30,021 bases of DNA. It comes from an uncultured Bacilli bacterium. GTDB taxonomy: Bacteria > Bacillota_I > Bacilli_A > RF39 > UBA660. Of this stretch, positions 1-9,149 are shown one piece after another. The stretch is taken from the NCBI GenBank assembly GCA_934101275.1, contig CAKOQM010000013.1, forward strand, positions 1-30,021, in the 5' to 3' direction. The notes beneath the pieces were generated by a model. That model was not told the DNA's origin. It saw only the letters and a program-made list of their open reading frames with translations, and made no database searches. The position numbers and the translations under genes are program-made. Every line of letters starts with the position of its first letter. Position 1 is the stretch's first letter.

Positions 1-18
1 CTTTATTCTTTTTATATA

Positions 19-34
19 TGTTTCACGTGAAACA
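19..34. other. parS centromere site 1
   Basis: Perfect palindrome TGTTTCACGTGAAACA, identical to the best consensus parS bound by ParB/Spo0J proteins. It seeds ParB loading for chromosome segregation and SMC recruitment (family knowledge). Confidence 0.95.
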
Positions 35-58
35 TTGGTTCTTTATTCTTTTCATATA

Positions 59-74
59 TGTTTCACGTGAAACA
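59..74. other. parS centromere site 2
   Basis: Second perfect copy of the 16-bp parS palindrome, exactly 40 bp from the first. Confidence 0.95.
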
Positions 75-98
75 TTGGTTCTTTATTCTTTTTATATA

Positions 99-114
99 TG
101 TTTCACGTGAAACA
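99..114. other. parS centromere site 3
   Basis: Third perfect copy of the 16-bp parS palindrome, again 40 bp on. Confidence 0.95.
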
Positions 115-138
115 TTGGTTCTTTATTCTTTTCATATA

Positions 139-154
139 TGTTTCACGTGAAACA
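139..154. other. parS centromere site 4
   Basis: Fourth perfect copy of the 16-bp parS palindrome. It lies in the terminal repeat unit, about 50 bp from the gyrA stop codon. Confidence 0.95.
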
Positions 155-191
155 TTCCAAGTTATAAAAGTAATAAAGTAAAAAATAGCAT

Positions 192-217
192 AAAAAAAAG
201 AAGATTACTCTTCTTTT
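192..217 (-). terminator. Intrinsic terminator of gyrA
   Basis: On the minus strand a 9-bp stem AAAAGAAGA/TCTTCTTTT closes a GTAA tetraloop and runs into a T tract. The TAA stop codon of gyrA is three of the four loop bases, so there is essentially no 3' untranslated spacer. Confidence 0.85.
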
Positions 218-2655
218 CCTTCTTCGATTTCAGTTTCATCTTTATTTTCGTGTTCTACAATACTTATCGTTGATACTGTTTGATTGTTCTTCAAATTTAT
301 TAAACGAACACCTTGTGTTGCTCTACCTAATGTAGAAACTTGATCTAATGGTAAACGTATTAACATTCCTGTGTTGGTTATAATAATAACGTCTGAATTT
401 TCTTCAACAAGTTTAAATGAAGCAATAATACCGTTCTTTTCAGTAATATTTAAGGCTTTAACACCTTTACTTCCTCGACTTGTTTGCCTAAAATTGCGAA
501 CATTTGTTTGCTTTCCGTACCCCTTAACAGATACAATTAAGATTTTGTCGTCCTCCGTAGCAATTTCTACGCCTATACATTCGGCATCCTCTAAGTTAAT
601 TCCTCGTACACCACTTGCAGTTCTACCCATAACACGAATGCTTTCTTCATTAAACTTAACCATCCGTCCTGATGAAGAACCAAGTAAAACCATGTCACTG
701 CCACTTGTCTTACGAACACCAATTAATTCGTCACTTTCACGTAATGATATACAAATTTTACCATTTGTTCGAATATTATCAAATTCTTCAATAGCAGTCT
801 TCTTAACAATACCTTTTTTAGTTGCAAATAGTAAATATTTTGAACTTTCTTCTTTAGAAATCTTAATCATAGAGTTGATAGATTCATCTTTATCTATTTG
901 TAACAAGTTAATAATAGGAATACCTTTGGATTGACGACTAAATTCTGGAATTTCATAACCTTTTAGACGATATACCTTACCTTTATTTGTAAAGAATAAG
1001 ACATAATCATGTGTTGATAAGCTTAATAAGTGCTCAACAAAGTCTTCTTCATTTGTTCCCATACCTTTAACACCTACACCACCACGATTTTGAGATTTAA
1101 ATGTATCCGTTGTGGTTCTTTTAATATATCCTTTGTTAGTAAGTGCTATCATGATGTTTTCTTCAGGAATTAAAGATTCGTCTTCAATATATTCAATAGC
1201 TGTCATATCAATATTTGTACGTCTTTCATCCGCGTATTTAGCCTTTATTTCAAGCAATTCTTCTTTAATAATGGCTAATACTCTTTCATCACTGGCAATA
1301 ATAGCCTTGTATTCTTTAATGGCATCAAGTAATGACTCAAGTTCTGCTTCAATTTTATCTCTTTCGATGCCTGTCAAACGTCTTAATTTCATTTCTAGGA
1401 TAGCATCAGCTTGAATATCATCTAAACCAAAACGACGAATAAGTTCACTCTTAGCAATTTCATCCGTATTAGATTCACGAATAACTTTAATAACCTCATC
1501 TAAATGGTCTAAAGCTATTTTTAACCCTTCTAAAATATGCACTCTTGCTTCGGCTTTTTTCAAATCATATTTCGTACGACGTATGATAATTTCACGTTGA
1601 TAATCGATATATTTAGAAATAATATCTTTTAATGGTAAAACAACAGGACTTTTTTGATCAAGCATTAAGAAATTAATGCCATACGTCGTTTGCAATTGTG
1701 TATGTTTATACAAGTTATTTAAAACAACATTAGCATTGGCATCTCTTTTTAAGTAAATAACAACTCTAACAGGGTTTTCTAAGTTAGATTCTTCGTGTAA
1801 ATCACTAATACCATCAATAATTTTTTCACGAACAAGTTCACCGATACGTGATTGGAATTCAGCTTTATTTACTTGATATGGTAATTCGGTAACAATAATA
1901 CGGCTTTTACCGTTATTGTCTTCAATTTCTACCTTACCACGGATAGTAATACTACCACGACCTGTTTCATAAGCTTTCTTAATACCACTATTACCTAAAA
2001 TGGTACCACCGGTTGGAAAATCAGGTCCTTTAATATATTGCATTAAGCCTAGTGTATCAATATCATGATTATCAATGTAAGCGACACAGCCATCAATAAC
2101 TTCTCCTAAATTATGAGGTGGAATATTCGTAGCCATACCAACGGCAATACCCATTGTCCCGTTTACTAAGATATTAGGAAATCTACTTGGTAAAATTTCC
2201 GGTTCTTTCTCCGTTTCATCGAAGTTTGGAACGAAATCGACCGTTTCTTTGTTAATATCACGAACCATTTCTAGAGAAAGCTTTGATAAACGTGCTTCGG
2301 TATAACGCATTGCTGCGGCACCATCGCCATCCATATTACCAAAGTTACCATGGCCATCTACAAGCATATGTCGATAACTAAATGGTTGAGCCATACGAAC
2401 CATGGCATCATAAATAGAAGAGTCACCATGTGGATGATATTTTCCCATGACATCACCGACGATACGAGCACTCTTACGATGAGGTTTATCCGGTGTATAA
2501 TTGGATTCATACATGGAATATAAAATTCTTCTATGAACAGGTTTTAAGCCGTCTCTTAAATCAGGTAAAGCACGAGAAGCAATAACACTCATGGAATATC
2601 TAAGAAAGGACGCTTGGACTTCTTTAACGACATTATTTTCAACTATTTTATCCAT
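205..2655 (-). CDS. gyrA: DNA gyrase subunit A
   Basis: GyrA makes the breakage-reunion part of the A2B2 gyrase that introduces negative supercoils. The N-terminal winged-helix/tower region is complete, with the catalytic tyrosine in AAMRYTEAR (Tyr118). The quinolone region reads [10 protein letters not shown], with the usual Ser79 and Asp83, so no resistance change is visible there. The C-terminal beta-pinwheel follows and ends in an acidic tail ([10 protein letters not shown]). The GyrA box, normally QRRGGKG-like, reads QNRGGVG here and is less basic. At 816 residues the length is normal. The start is set by AGGAGG eight bases upstream of the ATG, which overlaps the gyrB stop. Pairing with gyrB makes ParC unlikely. 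Confidence 0.97.
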   Translation of the reverse strand: MDKIVENNVVKEVQASFLRYSMSVIASRALPDLRDGLKPVHRRILYSMYESNYTPDKPHRKSARIVGDVMGKYHPHGDSSIYDAMVRMAQPFSYRHMLVDGHGNFGNMDGDGAAAMRYTEARLSKLSLEMVRDINKETVDFVPNFDETEKEPEILPSRFPNILVNGTMGIAVGMATNIPPHNLGEVIDGCVAYIDNHDIDTLGLMQYIKGPDFPTGGTILGNSGIKKAYETGRGSITIRGKVEIEDNNGKSRIIVTELPYQVNKAEFQSRIGELVREKIIDGISDLHEESNLENPVRVVIYLKRDANANVVLNNLYKHTQLQTTYGINFLMLDQKSPVVLPLKDIISKYIDYQREIIIRRTKYDLKKAEARVHILEGLKIALDHLDEVIKVIRESNTDEIAKSELIRRFGLDDIQADAILEMKLRRLTGIERDKIEAELESLLDAIKEYKAIIASDERVLAIIKEELLEIKAKYADERRTNIDMTAIEYIEDESLIPEENIMIALTNKGYIKRTTTDTFKSQNRGGVGVKGMGTNEEDFVEHLLSLSTHDYVLFFTNKGKVYRLKGYEIPEFSRQSKGIPIINLLQIDKDESINSMIKISKEESSKYLLFATKKGIVKKTAIEEFDNIRTNGKICISLRESDELIGVRKTSGSDMVLLGSSSGRMVKFNEESIRVMGRTASGVRGINLEDAECIGVEIATEDDKILIVSVKGYGKQTNVRNFRQTSRGSKGVKALNITEKNGIIASFKLVEENSDVIIITNTGMLIRLPLDQVSTLGRATQGVRLINLKNNQTVSTISIVEHENKDETEIEEGKEE

Positions 2656-2665
2656 ATGAAACCTC

Positions 2666-4588
2666 CTATATATCTAGATTTTCAGCAAAACGAGCATTTT
2701 CTTCAATAAATGTTTTTCTTGGAGAAACATCATCTCCCATTAAATCTGAGAATACTTGATCTGCTGCCATTGTATCTTCAACGGTAATTCTTCTTAAAAC
2801 ACGATTTTCGATGTGCATAGTTGTATTTCTTAAGTCTATGGCATCCATCTCACCTAAACCTTTGAAACGGTTAACGATAACTTTTGCATTTTGTGGTAAA
2901 GTGGCACGATATTCAGCTAATTCTTCATCCGTTTGAACATATTTTATTGTTTTTCCATAAACGACCTTATAAAGTGGTGGTTGTGCTGCATAAACATGTC
3001 CTGCCTCAACAATAGGTCTAAAGAAACGGTAGAATAATGTTAATAACAAGATCCTAATGTGGTCTCCATCGACATCGGCATCTGTCATGATGATAATTTT
3101 ATGATAACGAAGTTTGGATAAGTCAAAATCATCCCCAATACCCGTACCAAAAGCCGTGATAATCGTTCTAATTTCCTCATTGGAAAGGGCTCTATCAAGC
3201 CGAGCTTTTTCTACATTCAAAATTTTTCCTCTTAGAGGTAAGATAGCTTGTGTTTTTGGAATCCTTGCATCTTTAGCAGAACCTCCGGCACTATCCCCTT
3301 CGACTAAAAATATTTCGGAAATAGAGGCATCCTTACTTGTACAATCAGATAATTTGCCAATCGTATTAAAGCCATCTAAAGCCGTTTTACGCCTTGTTAA
3401 CTCCCGAGCTTTTTTGGCCGCTAAACGGGCACGAGAAGCCGTCATACACTTATCCACAATAGCGCGAGCTGCATCTGGATTTTCCATTAAAAATCGTTCA
3501 AAACCATTTGAAAAAACATCACTGGCAATTTTTCTTACTTCACTATTACCTAATTTTGTTTTTGTTTGTCCTTCAAATTGAGGATTAGGATGTTTACAAG
3601 AAACAATCATCACAAGACCTTCTCTTGTATCTTCTCCGGTAATACTGTCATCGTTTTCTTTTAAAATTTTATTAGCTTTAGCATAATTGTTGATAACTCT
3701 TGATAAAGCTTGTTTAACACCATCTTCATGCGTTCCACCTTCTGTCGTGTGAATATTATTGGTAAAAGAATAAATTTGAGAATTATAAGAATCGTTATAT
3801 TGAAGAGCTACTTCAATTAAAACATCGTCTTCTCTTCCTTCTATGTAAACAACATCATCAAATAAAGGTTCTTTATTTTTATTAAGCATATTAACGTATT
3901 CAATAATACCGCCATTATAATGAAAAATCTCTTTCTTTTCGTCTTCACGATGATCAATTAAAGTAATACGAATGCCTTTGTTTAAAAAAGCCATTTCTTG
4001 TAAACGTTTGTGTAAGATATCCCAGTTATAAATAGTCGTGTCAAAGCAAGAAGAATCCGCATGGAACGTTACAGTTGTTCCGGTTCTGTCCTCACTACAC
4101 TTATCTACAATTTTTAATGGTTCAACAGGATGTCCTCCATTTTCAAAACGCATAAAATAAACATTTCCATCCCGATATACTCTTACCTCTAACCAATCTG
4201 ATAAGGCGTTAACAACACTGGCACCAACACCATGAAGTCCTCCGGATACCTTATATCCACCACCGCCAAATTTTCCACCAGCATGTAATACGGTAAAAAT
4301 AGTTTCAATAGTGGATAACCCTGTTTTACTATTTGTTCCGGTTGGCATACCACGACCATCATCTTTAACGGTAATAACATTGCCTTTACCAATTTCAACT
4401 TCGATATCATCACAATATCCGGCTAACGCTTCATCAACTGCGTTATCCACAATTTCCCAAACAAGATGATGCAAGCCTGCTTCATTTGTATTACCAATAT
4501 ACATACCAGGTCTTTTACGAACAGCTTCAAGGCCTTCTAAAACTTGAATATCACTATCGCCATAGTGTTCAACTTTTTCATTTTCCAT
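2666..4588 (-). CDS. gyrB: DNA gyrase subunit B
   Basis: GyrB is the ATPase subunit of gyrase. Visible features in order are the GHKL ATP-binding fold ([31 protein letters not shown]), the transducer, the TOPRIM domain ([34 protein letters not shown]) and the C-terminal GyrA-binding tail with RFKGLGEMD. The 640-residue length is standard. The start codon lies inside the end of recF (11-bp overlap), and its ribosome binding site AAGGAGAG is within recF, which implies translational coupling. The gene is followed by gyrA after ten bases. Two perfect DnaA-box 9-mers (3450-3458 and 4443-4451) lie in the coding sequence. Confidence 0.97.
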   Translation of the reverse strand: MENEKVEHYGDSDIQVLEGLEAVRKRPGMYIGNTNEAGLHHLVWEIVDNAVDEALAGYCDDIEVEIGKGNVITVKDDGRGMPTGTNSKTGLSTIETIFTVLHAGGKFGGGGYKVSGGLHGVGASVVNALSDWLEVRVYRDGNVYFMRFENGGHPVEPLKIVDKCSEDRTGTTVTFHADSSCFDTTIYNWDILHKRLQEMAFLNKGIRITLIDHREDEKKEIFHYNGGIIEYVNMLNKNKEPLFDDVVYIEGREDDVLIEVALQYNDSYNSQIYSFTNNIHTTEGGTHEDGVKQALSRVINNYAKANKILKENDDSITGEDTREGLVMIVSCKHPNPQFEGQTKTKLGNSEVRKIASDVFSNGFERFLMENPDAARAIVDKCMTASRARLAAKKARELTRRKTALDGFNTIGKLSDCTSKDASISEIFLVEGDSAGGSAKDARIPKTQAILPLRGKILNVEKARLDRALSNEEIRTIITAFGTGIGDDFDLSKLRYHKIIIMTDADVDGDHIRILLLTLFYRFFRPIVEAGHVYAAQPPLYKVVYGKTIKYVQTDEELAEYRATLPQNAKVIVNRFKGLGEMDAIDLRNTTMHIENRVLRRITVEDTMAADQVFSDLMGDDVSPRKTFIEENARFAENLDI

Positions 4589-5681
4589 GCTTACTCTCCT
4601 TCACAACTTTCCCATCACTTATTTCAAAGGCTTTATAAGAAAAATTTTCTATAAAATTAAACGTATTTAGTTCGGTTGTTGTTATGAACGTTTGCACTTC
4701 TGGTTTCAAAAAAGTTAAAATATGCTCTATTTTTTCCACGTCCAACTCGCTAAATAAATCATCTAAAATAAGTATAGGATAGTTTCCTGTCTTTTCTTTA
4801 AATATTTCTAATTCACTAAACTTATAAGCTATAATGGCATTTTTTTGTTGCCCTTCACTTCCATAATCTTTTAAATCTTTATCATCCAAAACAAAACTTA
4901 AATCATCCATATGTATCCCAATATTTGTTTTACCTAATTTTAAATCTTTAATAAAATTTTTCTTATAAAGCTCTAAAAGGCTTTCTTTGGTATTATTTTC
5001 ATACGGTGACTGATAAAGAAGATGCAATTTATCTAAATTCGTAATCTTTTTATATATTTCTGGAAGATACTTTTTCATACTTTCAATAAAATTTTTACGT
5101 TTTTGATAAATTTCATAACCATATTCAATAAGTTTAGTCGTTAAAATAAGTAGATATTCAGATGGCTGTGTTGCATCGACAGCCATTTGTCTTAAATAGG
5201 CATTTCTCTGCTTTAAAAGTATTTGATACTGATTAAGAGCTCTTAAATAAGAAATGTCAATTAAAGAAATAGAAATATTCAAAGTTTTTCTGCGGGTACT
5301 TGGAGCATCTTTAATAAATTTTAAATCATCAGGGTGAAATAAAACCAAAGCAATATTAGAAATATAATCGCTAATCTTTTTAATTTTTTCACCATTAATT
5401 TTAACTGTTTTACCTTCTTTTGTTAAGTAAACACGATAATTATAAGTGCCTTTTTTATCAATATTTCCTTCTACTCTTGAAAAATCTTTAGAAAAAGTGA
5501 TTAAATTTTTTTCATTCGTAAGCCGAAAACTACGGGTTAAAAAAAGCACATAAATGGCTTCAATTAAATTGGTCTTTCCTGAACCATTTTTTCCATAAAT
5601 TAAATTTAGTTTTTCATGAAAATCAACATGAAGATGTTCATAATTACGAAAATTTAGTAAAGATAAACTATTAATTCTCAT
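4578..5681 (-). CDS. recF: DNA replication and repair protein RecF
   Basis: RecF is an SMC-like ABC ATPase that helps load RecA at single-strand gaps with RecO and RecR. The Walker A motif GKNGSGKT is at residues 30-37. The ABC signature YGSEGQQKN and Walker [13 protein letters not shown] are near the C-terminus. The length of 367 residues matches the family. The gene heads a recF-gyrB-gyrA unit and overlaps gyrB by 11 bp. An extended -10 element lies at the end of the preceding ComK-like gene, so the unit probably has its own promoter besides any read-through from upstream. Confidence 0.95.
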   Translation of the reverse strand: MRINSLSLLNFRNYEHLHVDFHEKLNLIYGKNGSGKTNLIEAIYVLFLTRSFRLTNEKNLITFSKDFSRVEGNIDKKGTYNYRVYLTKEGKTVKINGEKIKKISDYISNIALVLFHPDDLKFIKDAPSTRRKTLNISISLIDISYLRALNQYQILLKQRNAYLRQMAVDATQPSEYLLILTTKLIEYGYEIYQKRKNFIESMKKYLPEIYKKITNLDKLHLLYQSPYENNTKESLLELYKKNFIKDLKLGKTNIGIHMDDLSFVLDDKDLKDYGSEGQQKNAIIAYKFSELEIFKEKTGNYPILILDDLFSELDVEKIEHILTFLKPEVQTFITTTELNTFNFIENFSYKAFEISDGKVVKESKHGK

Positions 5682-5746
5682 AAATGCCCCCTAAATTTAA
5701 TTTTAAGAAAAATAATAGGTAACACAATACTCCGATACCTGAGAAG

Positions 5747-5755
5747 ATTATAACA
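5747..5755 (-). promoter_or_regulatory. Extended -10 promoter for recF-gyrB-gyrA
   Basis: On the minus strand the sequence reads TGTTATAAT, a perfect -10 hexamer with the TG of an extended -10. It overlaps the stop codon of the ComK-like gene and is about 66 bp upstream of recF. No clear -35 is seen, as is common for extended -10 promoters. Confidence 0.6.
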
Positions 5756-6227
5756 TATCTTCACTCTTTTTTAAACGATTTTTTCTTAATTTACGGCCTC
5801 TTAAAGCACTTTCTAGGCGAGTAGCACGCAAAACTTGATTATCCAAAACACCAAATGAAATATTTAAAATTATTTTTTTATCATTGAGAAATTCAATAAC
5901 AATTCCTTCATCTGTTTTATAGTATTTTTTTATGTGTTTTAAACTTATCCACGGTGTATCATGATATCTTGATGAATTCATTGGAAAGAATATCAATTCA
6001 TTCGTTTCTTCGACAATAATGGGTGCTTTATAATTTAAGCCAATCATAGCCTCTGTTCCTTTTTTTCGTCCTTCTAAAGAACTTCCGAAATATTTACAGC
6101 TATCTTCCATGATTTGATTCACATTTTTGTTAACAATAAATTCTTCATCATATTCATAAACTTTAACGGTATTATTATTCACCGGTATAAGTGCCAAAGT
6201 ATCAGCATTGATTTCATAATTTTTCAT
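5748..6227 (-). CDS. ComK-family competence transcription factor, short form
   Basis: This 159-residue protein aligns by eye along most of B. subtilis ComK. The N-terminus YEINADTLALIP resembles YEVNGATIAVLP. Residues 43-58 contain SCKYFGSSLEGRKKGT, the most conserved ComK block. FFPMNSSR (80-87), PWIS (92-95) and DNQVLRATRL (129-138) also match. ComK binds AT-boxes and activates DNA-uptake genes in Bacillus (family knowledge). This copy stops at SEDML, about 25 residues before the usual end, losing the C-terminal tail that ComK needs for full activation. It sits between dnaN and recF, where Bacilli normally have yaaA. A strong AAGGGGG ribosome binding site precedes the ATG, and a Spo0A-like box lies upstream. 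Whether it controls competence here is unknown. Confidence 0.85.
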   Translation of the reverse strand: MKNYEINADTLALIPVNNNTVKVYEYDEEFIVNKNVNQIMEDSCKYFGSSLEGRKKGTEAMIGLNYKAPIIVEETNELIFFPMNSSRYHDTPWISLKHIKKYYKTDEGIVIEFLNDKKIILNISFGVLDNQVLRATRLESALRGRKLRKNRLKKSEDML

Positions 6228-6285
6228 TTAAATTCCCCCTTCAATTGAAAAATTGGTCTTACCTTAACACTTTGAAAGAGAATAA

Positions 6286-6294
6286 TTTGTCGAA
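6286..6294 (+). promoter_or_regulatory. Spo0A-like box upstream of the ComK-like gene
   Basis: The 9-mer TTTGTCGAA matches the Spo0A binding consensus. It lies 59-67 bp upstream of the ComK-like start codon. On the gene's strand its TCGACA also resembles a -35 hexamer, but the -10 that would go with it is poor. One 9-mer in 30 kb of AT-rich DNA could be chance. Confidence 0.45.
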
Positions 6295-6300
6295 TTATGA

Positions 6301-6326
6301 AAAAAATGGCCATTTAGCCATTTTTT
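6301..6326 (-). terminator. Intrinsic terminator of dnaN
   Basis: A perfect 10-bp stem AAAAAATGGC/GCCATTTTTT with a 6-base loop is flanked by A and T tracts. It directly abuts the dnaN stop codon, whose first bases overlap the stem base. The symmetry would also let it work in the other direction. It separates dnaN from the ComK-like gene. Confidence 0.85.
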
Positions 6327-7443
6327 AATACGTTTTGATAGGTAAAATTAATTGAATAAGGGATTCATCGGTTAAAGATTTAATAACAAGTGGTTTTACA
6401 TCATTGTTTAAAAGAATCAAAATATCTTCATCTTTAATTGTTTTTAAAGCTTCCATCATATATTTAGCACTGAAAGAAATATCGATGTTTGATGATTCAC
6501 TTGTATCAATTTTAATTTTTTCTTCGGTTTTACCAATTTCAGAAGCAAAAGAATGAATTGTCATTTCTTTATTTTCAATTTTCATTTTAATAATGTTTTT
6601 ATCTTTGCCTTGAGTTAATAATGCAGCTCTATCAACGGCTCCCATAAAATCACTCTTTTTACTTTGAACAATAATCTCAAATTCGGTAGGAATTAGGTTT
6701 GTCGTATTTGGATAACTTCCACTTAAAAGATTCGTTTGGAATTTAATGTTTTTATATTGGAATAAAACACGGTTATTGAAAACATGAATATAAACATCTT
6801 CATCATCAACAAGAATATGTTCTAGCTCTGTTACATTTTTACCAGGAATAACAATGTTAACATCTCCAACAATAGGATTTGGTAATTTTATATTTTTCTT
6901 AGCTAAACGATAAGAGTCTGTAGCAATACATTCAAGTAAGTCACCATTAATTTTAAGATTTAAACCTGTTAAAATAGGACGTAATTCTTGAGTTGAGATA
7001 GCAAAGCTTGTTTGGTTGATAAGTTCTTTTAAAATAGATGCTTTAATAATAATAGGATCTTTTTGTGTTAATAACTTAATGCTAGGATAATCACTAGGGT
7101 CTAAGCAGTTTAAATTATATTGGTTAAAATCAGAATAAATTTTAATTTTTAAACCGTCCATCATTTCAAAGTTAATAATATCACTAGGCATTTTTCTAAT
7201 AATATCTAAGATATACTTACTACTAATAATAATGGTACCTGTTTTTTCAATGTTAGTAATTAACTTACTTTCAATAAAAGATTCTACTGTAAGTTCACTA
7301 TCACTAGCCATTAAAGTGAGTCCTTCATTTTTTAAATCAAATTTTATACCATTCAAAACAGGAATAACATTTTTTGTGGATATTCCTTTCACCACATTGT
7401 TTAAATTTTCTAATAATAAACTTTTTTCAATTGCAAATTTCAT
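6325..7443 (-). CDS. dnaN: DNA polymerase III beta subunit (sliding clamp)
   Basis: DnaN forms the ring that tethers the replicative polymerase to DNA. The protein has the three-repeat clamp architecture with no catalytic motif. The N-terminus MKFAIEKSLLLENLNNVVKG, the central ATDSYRLAKK and the C-terminal segment ending LILPIKTY are typical. Its 372 residues match the usual length. AGGAGA lies seven bases before the ATG. It follows dnaA across a 164-bp spacer that holds the unwinding part of the origin, and it is closed by its own terminator. Confidence 0.97.
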   Translation of the reverse strand: MKFAIEKSLLLENLNNVVKGISTKNVIPVLNGIKFDLKNEGLTLMASDSELTVESFIESKLITNIEKTGTIIISSKYILDIIRKMPSDIINFEMMDGLKIKIYSDFNQYNLNCLDPSDYPSIKLLTQKDPIIIKASILKELINQTSFAISTQELRPILTGLNLKINGDLLECIATDSYRLAKKNIKLPNPIVGDVNIVIPGKNVTELEHILVDDEDVYIHVFNNRVLFQYKNIKFQTNLLSGSYPNTTNLIPTEFEIIVQSKKSDFMGAVDRAALLTQGKDKNIIKMKIENKEMTIHSFASEIGKTEEKIKIDTSESSNIDISFSAKYMMEALKTIKDEDILILLNNDVKPLVIKSLTDESLIQLILPIKTY

Positions 7444-7460
7444 AAAATCTCCTCTTTCTT

Positions 7461-7494
7461 TTTTATTATATAATATATATTAATAATAATATAG
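7461..7494. other. Origin AT-rich unwinding tract with DnaA-trio-like repeats
   Basis: This stretch between dnaN and the DnaA boxes is almost purely A and T. Read on the dnaA-sense strand, the two adjacent TTATCCACA boxes are followed by TCTATATTATTATTA and then AT repeats. Read 3'-5' on the other strand this gives GAT followed by three AAT triplets, matching the DnaA-trio pattern on the single strand loaded by DnaA in B. subtilis. Order and orientation (boxes, trios, AT tract, dnaN) match B. subtilis. The trio assignment is an inference. Confidence 0.65.
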
Positions 7495-7578
7495 ATGTGG
7501 ATAATGTGGATAACTTTGAAGAATGTAGGTTTTATCGGGCCTAAATGACCAAAGTTATCCACAAAGTTATGCACATTT
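7495..7578 (+). repeat. Origin module, copy A
   Basis: This 84-bp block is repeated in the same orientation at 9229-9312 with about seven mismatches and no gaps. It holds two tandem TGTGGATAA boxes, a spacer of about 41 bp beginning TTGAAGAATGTAGG, and two inverted boxes (TTATCCACA and TTATGCACA). Confidence 0.93.
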
Positions 7579-7606
7579 ATCAAAAGTTATCCACATTTTA
7601 TCCACA
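7495..7606. other. oriC: oriC, dnaA-dnaN cluster of DnaA boxes
   Basis: Five exact DnaA boxes (TTATCCACA or its complement) start at 7496, 7505, 7555, 7587 and 7598, and one variant TTATGCACA starts at 7567. The first two face one way and the others the opposite way. The cluster reaches to within two bases of the dnaA stop codon. Next to the AT tract it forms the melting half of a bipartite origin, equivalent to the B. subtilis incC region. Confidence 0.92.
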
Positions 7607-7607
7607 T

Positions 7608-9002
7608 TTACATTTTATTTTTTATTTCATTGATGGAATTTTCCAAATTTTTATTGCTTTTTAATTCCTCAGAAATCTTATCACAGGCATGAATGACTGT
7701 GGAATGATCTCTACCTCCAAATTCTAAGCCGATGCGGTTAAGATTTTCTTCAGTTAAAGCACGACATAGGTACATGGCAACTTGCCTTGGATAGGCAATA
7801 TCATTACTTCTTTTTTTTCCTTTTAAATCATCCACATGAATATTAAAGTAATCAGCCACCGCTTTTTGAATCGATTCAATACTGTTGGATTTATAAACGT
7901 TTGAGAAATCAGCTAGGGCTTCAATCGCAAAGTTTAAAGTGATTTTTTCTGGTACAATCATTGCTGTATAAGCCATAAGACGATTAAGAGCCCCTTCTAA
8001 GAAACGAACATCATTTTGGCAACTATTAGCGATGTATTCAATAACTTCTTCATCAATAATAGAGCTTATGCTCATATTTTTTAGTTTTGCTTTAATAATC
8101 TTACATCGTAATTCAAAATCAGGTGGATAAATATCTACCGGAAGCCCCCACATAAACCGGCTTCGAAGTCTTTCCTCTAACAATTTTAAGTCATCTGGAC
8201 TACGGTCGGAACTTATAATAATTTGTTTATTAGCCTGGTGTAAGGCGTTAAATGTGTGGAAAAATTCTTGCTGTGTCTTCTCTGCCCCGACTAAATACTG
8301 GATGTCATCAATAATTAAAACATCGACATCACGGTATTTTTTCTTGAAGTTCGCGGCAACTTGAATATTATTTTCTTTGTTTTCAGAGTTTGATATATTG
8401 ATATAATCGTCTTTAAACATTTCACTGGTTGTATATAATACCTTTTTTTTAGAATGGGCAACTATATAATTACCAATCGCGTGCATTAAATGTGTTTTAC
8501 CAAGACCACTTTTTCCATATATAAATAAAGGATTATGGACTTTTCCGGGTTGCTCGGCAACAATCATTCCTGCGGTTTTCGCAAGTCGATTGGAATCTCC
8601 AACGACATAATTATCAAAGTTTAATTCTGGAATTAGGTTGGTTTCCCATTTTTCCGGTGTTTCTAAAGGAATTTCGGGGATAGTATCAATTAAAGAAGGT
8701 ATCTCTTCTCTTTTTTTGTCTTGGTGTTCATCTTTTATTAAATGATTATTATCTATTTCTTCTTTTAATAAAAATTCAAAATCATAATTATTATTTGTTA
8801 TCTTATAAAAAGCATCATCAATTAAATTATAGTAATTCGTTGTTAATATTCTTTTATGTATCTCCATTGGTACTTGTATATATACCTTATTATCTTGAAT
8901 TTTTACAAGTTTTAAATCATGAAACCAGGCATGAAATGAAGCTGAATTTACTTCTGGATATATTTCATTTAATACTGCTTCCCACAACTTGTTTTGCTCC
9001 AT
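7608..9002 (-). CDS. dnaA: Chromosomal replication initiator protein DnaA
   Basis: DnaA is the AAA+ ATPase that binds DnaA boxes and melts the origin. Domain I covers about residues 1-80, followed by a variable acidic linker. The AAA+ core has Walker A GKSGLGKT (163-170) and Walker B VLIIDD (228-233). The C-terminal helix-turn-helix carries the DnaA signature GGRDHSTVIHAC (429-440). At 464 residues it is full length. A G-rich ribosome binding site GGGGTGGTG precedes the ATG closely. DnaA boxes lie on both sides of the gene, so it is probably autoregulated as in other Bacillota. Confidence 0.97.
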   Translation of the reverse strand: MEQNKLWEAVLNEIYPEVNSASFHAWFHDLKLVKIQDNKVYIQVPMEIHKRILTTNYYNLIDDAFYKITNNNYDFEFLLKEEIDNNHLIKDEHQDKKREEIPSLIDTIPEIPLETPEKWETNLIPELNFDNYVVGDSNRLAKTAGMIVAEQPGKVHNPLFIYGKSGLGKTHLMHAIGNYIVAHSKKKVLYTTSEMFKDDYINISNSENKENNIQVAANFKKKYRDVDVLIIDDIQYLVGAEKTQQEFFHTFNALHQANKQIIISSDRSPDDLKLLEERLRSRFMWGLPVDIYPPDFELRCKIIKAKLKNMSISSIIDEEVIEYIANSCQNDVRFLEGALNRLMAYTAMIVPEKITLNFAIEALADFSNVYKSNSIESIQKAVADYFNIHVDDLKGKKRSNDIAYPRQVAMYLCRALTEENLNRIGLEFGGRDHSTVIHACDKISEELKSNKNLENSINEIKNKM

Positions 9003-9149
9003 TTCACCACCCCACTCGTTTTTTGCTATCCATATTCTACACTTTTTTCAAAAAATTTAAAAGAACAAAATTCATACTAACATATTATTCACAAATTATC
9101 AACATTTTAGTAGGCCTACAAACCCTTACAAATACTATGTTTTTAAGAC

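Larger units (their letters stand above)
1..160. repeat. Tandem array of four 40-bp repeats carrying parS
   Basis: Four head-to-tail 40-bp units begin at 1, 41, 81 and 121. They are identical except at the 13th base of the unit, which alternates t, c, t, c, and at the last four bases of the final unit (ccaa instead of ggtt). The alternation implies an 80-bp higher-order unit that was itself duplicated. Each unit contains one 16-bp parS palindrome preceded by an AT-rich arm. The array starts in phase with the window edge, so it may continue beyond it. It lies just past the gyrA terminator and fills the space where no gene is seen. Confidence 0.97.

Noticed and set aside
1..160. CRISPR-like repeat array
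   Set aside because: The units are contiguous with no variable spacers, each holds a parS palindrome, and no cas gene is present.
5717..5741. Terminator in the recF leader (AGGTA/TACCT)
   Set aside because: The stem is only five pairs with a long loop and an interrupted T tract.
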